Assembly (NCBI GenBank): GCA_044224495.1
Contig: JBGAKG010000026.1
Location: 1-64,000 of the forward strand
Length of the DNA: 64,000 nucleotides
Reading direction: 5' to 3'
Source: JBGAKG01 sp044224495
Lineage (GTDB): Bacteria; Myxococcota_A; Polyangia; Polyangiales; Polyangiaceae
How positions within the stretch are numbered: the first letter of the stretch is position 1; each line of letters opens with the position of its first letter. Position numbers and translations under genes: made by a program. Under the pieces are notes generated by a model. It did no database searches and was not told the DNA's origin. It saw only the letters and a program-made list of their open reading frames with translations. Of this stretch, positions 59,557 through 64,000 are shown one piece after another.

Positions 59557-60984
59557 TCAGGTGCCGGTGCGCACGACGTCGAACGACGTCGTGATGCAGA
59601 CGATGGCACCGTCGGCTCCAACGCCGACGAACGTGGCGTATTCCCCCTCCCCCGCGCCCGAAGGGAAGCTCACCAGGTTCGCCCCCGAGATCCGATCGAG
59701 GACCAGCCCGCCGCGCCGGTTGGCGGCGACCCGCGCCGCGCTGCCCGGGAGATCCCCGAGCGCCGCGAGGGCCGGGAGAACGCTGGCATCGACGAAAGCG
59801 CCACGCGCGTGGGTCACGCCGTAGGTCGCGGGGTCACAGACCTCCCAGCGCACGACCTCGCCGGGCGCGACCCGAACGGTGGCGGCACCGACCACGTCGT
59901 CGCCCTCGGTCTCGAACGCGAGGACGCTCAGCGCGACCGCGTACCGCCCCGGAGCGAGCGTGTGCGTGAACGCGACGGCCGAAGTGCTCGCGAGCGGATC
60001 GCAGGCGGCGAGCGCCCCGGTCGGGAGCACGAGCGTGCCCGCGCGCCGGATGCGGACCTGGCAGCGCATCGCCCCGTTCACGAGAACGTTCCCATCGCGG
60101 AGGAGCGCCGCGAGCGGGAAGCGATCGTCGGTGGGAACCTCGCTCCCGTCGGCGTAGGGGACGAGCTCCCGCACGCCCGGGACCGGGGCCTCGCGCGTCT
60201 CCAACGCGCGGGCGAGCTTCTCGAGCGCCTTCGCGGCGCCGCGCTCCGCGCTCTTCCGCCGCGCGGCCTCGGCGCGAATCACCGGGACGATCGAGGCGTC
60301 CCCCAGCGCATCGAGCGCGCTGACGATGCCATCGAGCGGGACCGCGTCGCGCTCGAGCAGCTCGAGCACCCGCGGGACCGCGCTGCGATCGCCTGCCTTG
60401 CCGAGGAGCGAGGCCGCCGTCGCCGCGAGCGCGCCATCGTCGCCGTGGAGCGCGTCGTGCAGCGCATCGATCCAGCGCGGATCGCACGCCGCGCGTTCGT
60501 CCGGGCCCATGTCGTCCATCGCGACGAGCGCCGCCCGCGCGAGCTCCAGCGAGCGCGCGTCCGCGAGCTTCTCGCCGGCCCGATCACCGAGCTTGTCGCC
60601 GAGCAGCTCCCACGCGCGGCGCGGACCGAGGGCGAACGCCGCGCGTGCGATCGACGCGACACCGATCGGGTGATGCTCGGCCACGCTCGGATCGGCGTGC
60701 CGCGCGAGCGCCTCGAGCAGCGGCGGGTCGCCGCTGTCCAGGAAGGCCGCCTCGAGCGCAGCCCCGAGGCGCTGCGACGGGTGCCCTTCGAGCGTGGCGA
60801 TCAGGAAGGGGAACGCGGGTGGGTGATGCCGCTCGATCAGCGCCTCGAACCGCCCGACGAGCGGCTTCATCCCGCGCTCCGCCTTCTTGCCGAAGTCTCG
60901 GACGCTGGGGCCCCGCCGCTGCGCCATCGGGTCGGCTTCCAGCTCACCGAGGAGCTCCTCTACCCCGCGCTCGGTTCGCTTCAT
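59557..60984 (-). CDS. HEAT-repeat protein with C-terminal DUF4241
   Basis: A 475-residue protein. Residues 1-260 are HEAT-like helical repeats (for example LAATAASLLGKAGDRSAVPRVLELL). A spacer leads to a DUF4241-like domain (about 300-475) with VCDPATYGVTHARGAFVDASVLPAL and a terminal GEYATFVGVGADGAIVCITTSF. There is no signal peptide. The function is unknown; DUF4241 occurs near immunity and contact-dependent systems, but nothing here tests that. Confidence 0.78.
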   Translation of the reverse strand: MKRTERGVEELLGELEADPMAQRRGPSVRDFGKKAERGMKPLVGRFEALIERHHPPAFPFLIATLEGHPSQRLGAALEAAFLDSGDPPLLEALARHADPSVAEHHPIGVASIARAAFALGPRRAWELLGDKLGDRAGEKLADARSLELARAALVAMDDMGPDERAACDPRWIDALHDALHGDDGALAATAASLLGKAGDRSAVPRVLELLERDAVPLDGIVSALDALGDASIVPVIRAEAARRKSAERGAAKALEKLARALETREAPVPGVRELVPYADGSEVPTDDRFPLAALLRDGNVLVNGAMRCQVRIRRAGTLVLPTGALAACDPLASTSAVAFTHTLAPGRYAVALSVLAFETEGDDVVGAATVRVAPGEVVRWEVCDPATYGVTHARGAFVDASVLPALAALGDLPGSAARVAANRRGGLVLDRISGANLVSFPSGAGEGEYATFVGVGADGAIVCITTSFDVVRTGT

Positions 60985-60985
60985 C

Positions 60986-61645
60986 TCACTTGCAGGGCTT
61001 CGCTCGGATGCACGTGCGCTTCACCTCGCGCCCGGCGATCGTGAGGTACGTGCTCTGCTTCGGCGAATCGCCGCGCGACACCAGGGACGCCGCCATCGTG
61101 AACGTCTTCATGTCGCCCGCGAACTCCCACGGCGAGAACTCCACGTCGTGCGCAGGCATGTGGTAGTCGCTCTTGCCCGACGGCGGACCGCCGAACTTGC
61201 CGCACATCGCTCCCTCGCAGGTGAGCGAGCCGTCGATCTTGAACGCGCGGACCTTGGAGTCCCACGCGAGCTTCGTCCCCGCGACGGTGCCCTCGGCGGC
61301 GCTGCACGTCGTCGTCGGCGTCGCGGTGTCCGTCACGTCGGTCGTGAACTTCGTCCCGAGCACGACGCTCGTGAAGAACTCCTTGATCGAGAACGAGAGG
61401 AGCTTCGCGGGCCCCGGGCCGGGACCGGCCGCAGCGTCGAAGCGCACCGTCGTCGTGCCCGGCCCCACCGCCCAATCGCCGTTCGCTGCGCCCATCGCCG
61501 TGTCGCGGACGGCGCACGTGCCGGCGAGGGTGTACTCGACCTCCCACGCGTCGCACGGAGGATCGTCGGCGACGGCGGCGCGAGAGCTCGCGGCGACGAT
61601 CGCGACGACGGCAGCAGAGACGGCGAACGTCAGAGCGTGGCGCAC
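60986..61645 (-). CDS. secreted protein of unknown function
   Basis: A 219-residue protein with a signal peptide (MRHALTFAVSAAVVAIVAASSRAAVADD) and about eight cysteines spread over a beta-rich mature domain. Examples are PPCDAWEVEYTLAGTC, LTCEGAMCGK and the C-terminal RTCIRAKPC. It is probably a disulfide-stabilised periplasmic or secreted protein. No family is recognised. Confidence 0.7.
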   Translation of the reverse strand: MRHALTFAVSAAVVAIVAASSRAAVADDPPCDAWEVEYTLAGTCAVRDTAMGAANGDWAVGPGTTTVRFDAAAGPGPGPAKLLSFSIKEFFTSVVLGTKFTTDVTDTATPTTTCSAAEGTVAGTKLAWDSKVRAFKIDGSLTCEGAMCGKFGGPPSGKSDYHMPAHDVEFSPWEFAGDMKTFTMAASLVSRGDSPKQSTYLTIAGREVKRTCIRAKPCK

Positions 61646-61666
61646 GGTCCATTCGTAACATGAGTC

Positions 61667-62614
61667 TCAGGCGTTCGCCCGAAGCTCACGCCGCACGCGC
61701 TCGCGCGTCCCGCTGTCGCGAGCCCACGCGTCTCCTGCCCACCCGGCGAGGAACCGCTGGAAGTCGAGCCACGCGACGGGATAGAGCGGCCGCCACTCCG
61801 CTTCGATCGCACGCGCACGCTCGTCGCCGAGGATCGACCGCAAGTGCCCGAAGTACACGTCGAGCCCCCACGCTTCGACCGCTCCAGCGATCGCGCTCGG
61901 GCGCCCTCCGAGCAGGTACGCCACGTCGCGCATGCCGCACCCGCCCCCCGCGTACTGGAAGTCGACCGCAGCGACCGCACCGTCGCTCGCGGCGAGGAAG
62001 TTCGCCTCCTTCGGATCGCCGTGGAGCAGCGTGCGGAAGCGCACGCCCCCGAGCCGCGCATCGAGCGCGGAAGCAGCTGCGCGAAGCTCCGGATCGACCG
62101 TACGCGCGAGCTCGTCGGGCCGCGTCGCGAGGTGCCAATACGTCCCCTCTCCCCACAGGCCCGGGAACTGCGCCGCCTCGCCGACGAAGCACGCGTGCAG
62201 CGCGGCGAGCCAGGCGAGGCACGGATCGAGCTCCGCCGGCGACGCGTCGTCGGCGACGAGCCGTCGGAAGCCGGCCGTCGCCAAGTCCTCGAGCACGAGA
62301 GTGGTCCGCTCGCCTTCGACGCGCTCGGCGAGGAGACGTGCGGTCCGTGCCCCCGGGCAGCGTGCTGCCCAATCGCGGTAGAACGCGACCTCGACCGCGT
62401 ACGAGCGGAGCTTGCGCGCGTGAGCGCGCGCCGACTCGCGTGCGTGCGCGGGCGGGCGCGACGACTTCACGATCACGTGCCGGATCGGCCCGCCTTCGAG
62501 CTCGACGCGGACGAGCGCTCCCCACGCGCCCCAGAGCCCCTGCATCGGCTCGACGCCGACGAGCCCGCGCGCGCCGAGCGCCCCGGCGATCCACGCGAGC
62601 TCGCCCTCGGTCAC
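61667..62614 (-). CDS. aminoglycoside phosphotransferase-like (APH/CHK) kinase
   Basis: From GTG 62614 there are 315 residues. The APH fold is seen in VIVKSSRPP (ATP-anchoring Lys), LVLEDL (hinge region), the catalytic loop LLHGDPKEANF (Brenner motif H-G-D) and AVDFQYAGGGCGMRDVAYLL (metal-binding Asp). It is closest to the choline/ecdysteroid-kinase-like branch rather than drug-resistance enzymes, and probably phosphorylates a small molecule. The start overlaps the TerB-like gene stop (GTGA). Confidence 0.85.
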   Translation of the reverse strand: MTEGELAWIAGALGARGLVGVEPMQGLWGAWGALVRVELEGGPIRHVIVKSSRPPAHARESARAHARKLRSYAVEVAFYRDWAARCPGARTARLLAERVEGERTTLVLEDLATAGFRRLVADDASPAELDPCLAWLAALHACFVGEAAQFPGLWGEGTYWHLATRPDELARTVDPELRAAASALDARLGGVRFRTLLHGDPKEANFLAASDGAVAAVDFQYAGGGCGMRDVAYLLGGRPSAIAGAVEAWGLDVYFGHLRSILGDERARAIEAEWRPLYPVAWLDFQRFLAGWAGDAWARDSGTRERVRRELRANA

Positions 62615-63036
62615 ACCGGCTCGATGTTCCACGCGTCGACGAGGAGCTTCAGCAGGTCCCACTCCTGCCCCACGATGAGATCCGCGGCCGACACGTCGAA
62701 GAGCGCGGCGTAGATCGCCTCGCGCGCATCCTGCCGGGTGATCACGGCGGCCGCGCGCAAAAAGTCCTCCTTGCTCACGCCGCTCGCGGCCGCGCGGTCG
62801 AGGTGGGGCGCGAGCAACGCGAGCCCGTCTTGGCCATCGCCGCCGGCCGCTGCGCGGTACGGCGCGCCGTCGGCGGGCTTAACGCCGACGCGGACCCGCT
62901 TCGCGAACACCCGGAGCGCATCTTGCTCGGCCTCCGACGCTTGCCCATCGACCCGGAGCATCGCGATGAGGAGCTGCGCCACGGCAGCCAGCTCGGCCTC
63001 GGTGAAATACTCGAGCGGGGCATCTTCGTCGGTCAT
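62611..63036 (-). CDS. TerB-like helical protein
   Basis: A 141-residue helical protein with the TerB-type pattern LLIAMLRVDGQASEAEQDALRVFAKRV. It is acidic at the start and moderately conserved-looking otherwise. TerB proteins are acidic helical bundles linked with metal and stress responses. It overlaps the kinase gene by 4 bp, suggesting co-expression. The family assignment is moderate. Confidence 0.6.
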   Translation of the reverse strand: MTDEDAPLEYFTEAELAAVAQLLIAMLRVDGQASEAEQDALRVFAKRVRVGVKPADGAPYRAAAGGDGQDGLALLAPHLDRAAASGVSKEDFLRAAAVITRQDAREAIYAALFDVSAADLIVGQEWDLLKLLVDAWNIEPV

Positions 63037-63093
63037 GGGCGAGAAGATATCTGGGAACACCCCAAGCCGCTCGGGAGTAGATCGGGTCATAGT

Positions 63094-64000
63094 GTGAGCG
63101 TGTCTCAGCTCGTCCCCGCGGCCGCACCTACATCGGAGCCGAATCGGCGCAGCCGATGGCCGCTCGCGGCCGCGTTCGGGCTCGCGGGCTCGGTGTGCGC
63201 GCACGCCACGGTCACGCTCCTCGCGCTCTTCGTCCTCCGCGGCGGTACGGCGGGTGGCGGGGGCGAAGGCGGCAAGAGCGGCGCCGGCGACACGACAATC
63301 GACGTCTCCCTCGCCGGACCGGCATCGACCGAGACGGCGCCGCCCACCACGGCGGAGCCCACGCCGCCCCCGCCACCGACCGCGCCCCCTCCGCCAGCTC
63401 CGACCGCCCCGCCGCCACCCGATCCGGATCCGACGGCCGCCACCGATCCGACACCGGTGCCGACCGCGGCGCCGACCGAGCCTCCTCCCGCCGCGACCGC
63501 ACCGGCGGTCGCGGGCGGCGGCGCCGAAGTCACGAGCGGCGGAAAGCTCCCCGGCGCTCCGACGATGATCCCTGGCGCGGCGGGGCTCGGTCAGACGATC
63601 GAAGGCCAGCGCGCGCTGCTGCCCAGCGCCGTCACCTGCAAGGATCCCGTCACCGGCACCTGGGAGGCGTTGAAGTACGCGCCCGGGAAGGGCGACTGGG
63701 TGCGCTTCACGCTGACGGTGCGCCGCACGAACAGCTTCCTCAGCGGGACGATCCTCTCGCACACGTGGTCGGGCGGGCCGCTCGATCGCATCCCGCCCGC
63801 GTGCACGCCCGGCAACTTCGATCTCCTCGTCTCGATGCCTGCCTCCGGGTTCGACGACGGAAAGGGCCGCATCACGTTCGGCTCCTCCCACTTCGTGATC
63901 CTGCAATCGCGCTGCTACTCGCCGGACAACTCGTACGCGCCCGACAGCTTCAGCGGCACGATCGACCCCGCCCGCCAGGAGTTCCAGTCGGTCAACAACG
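63094..64000 (+). CDS. partial Pro-rich membrane-anchored protein (runs off the window)
   Basis: An open frame from GTG 63094 (alternative GTG 63100) continues to the right edge, at least 302 codons. A short cytoplasmic start and one transmembrane helix (about 28-47; AAAFGLAGSVCAHATVTLLAL) are followed by a Pro/Thr/Ala-rich stretch. A beta-rich domain with cysteines comes next (from about 180; AVTCKDPVTGTWEALKY, PPACTPGNFDLL). It resembles TonB- or GltG-like envelope proteins in layout, but no known family is identified. It is divergent from the TerB-like gene with 57 bp between. Confidence 0.72.
   Translation, partial: MSVSQLVPAAAPTSEPNRRSRWPLAAAFGLAGSVCAHATVTLLALFVLRGGTAGGGGEGGKSGAGDTTIDVSLAGPASTETAPPTTAEPTPPPPPTAPPPPAPTAPPPPDPDPTAATDPTPVPTAAPTEPPPAATAPAVAGGGAEVTSGGKLPGAPTMIPGAAGLGQTIEGQRALLPSAVTCKDPVTGTWEALKYAPGKGDWVRFTLTVRRTNSFLSGTILSHTWSGGPLDRIPPACTPGNFDLLVSMPASGFDDGKGRITFGSSHFVILQSRCYSPDNSYAPDSFSGTIDPARQEFQSVNN

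Noticed and set aside
1..64000. CRISPR arrays, IS elements, prophage genes, tRNA or rRNA genes
   Set aside because: No regularly spaced repeats, transposases, phage structural genes or tRNA-like cloverleafs were noticed by eye. A tRNAscan or ISfinder run could still reveal a short one.

Overview
The window is very GC-rich, densely packed bacterial chromosome. It has the marks of a predatory-type myxobacterium (phylum Myxococcota, probably class Polyangia). These include membrane-anchored eukaryote-like Ser/Thr kinases with Pro/Thr-rich tails, many Cys- and Asp/Gly-rich lipoproteins, an FHA-domain sigma-54 activator, a MYXO-CTERM-like sorting tail, and HEAT and TPR proteins. Genes abut or overlap, and start codons are often GTG or TTG. 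I saw no rRNA, tRNA, IS element or CRISPR array. The longest stretch without a protein gene (about 280 bp, 50699-50980) is almost entirely a structured retron RNA.

Layout. 1-9 kb: HEAT lipoprotein, lipid kinase, AhpD-like protein carrying a palindromic insertion, holin-like membrane protein, diheme cytochrome c-rhodanese fusion, SDR, hydrolase lipoprotein, membrane-tethered sigma factor, secreted protein and orphan HigA-like regulator. 9-20 kb: Cys-rich and beta-propeller lipoproteins, an RRM RNA-binding protein with two overlapping partners, FHA-sigma54 activator, M19 dipeptidase, YaeQ, pirin, hybrid histidine kinase and metallophosphoesterase. 20-30 kb: Kelch lipoprotein, outer-membrane barrel, AraC regulator divergent from a metal-dependent hydrolase, Ogt overlapping an Ada/AlkA fusion, CAP-domain surface protein, DUF4262 protein and a TPR-type periplasmic protein. 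30-41 kb: serine hydrolase, thioesterases, HOT-type alcohol dehydrogenase, response regulator, methyltransferase, the first kinase/TPR/lipoprotein cassette, a DTW-domain fusion, LEA14-like lipoprotein and TPR protein. 41-49 kb: class III cyclase, PNPOx protein with Lys-rich tail, MscS channel and the second kinase/TPR/lipoprotein cassette.

The centrepiece is a complete retron at 48866-54948 on the minus strand. It runs HEAT/ARM-repeat protein, winged-helix/SWIM zinc-finger protein, structured msr-msd RNA and reverse transcriptase. From memory this composition matches the type XIII retron class (ARM + WHSWIM + RT), which is predicted to be anti-phage. The RNA has a 19/20 a1/a2 inverted repeat, two msr-type hairpins and a long msd stem, and its a2 arm abuts the RT start codon.

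55-64 kb: Cys-rich lipoprotein, Ski2-like DUF3516 helicase, small lipoprotein, DUF1801 protein with a histone-H1-like tail, HEAT/DUF4241 protein, secreted protein, APH-like kinase, TerB-like protein and a truncated Pro-rich membrane protein running off the right edge.

Functional calls come from reading motifs and recalling families; no database search was run. Start codons without a clear ribosome-binding site are uncertain.
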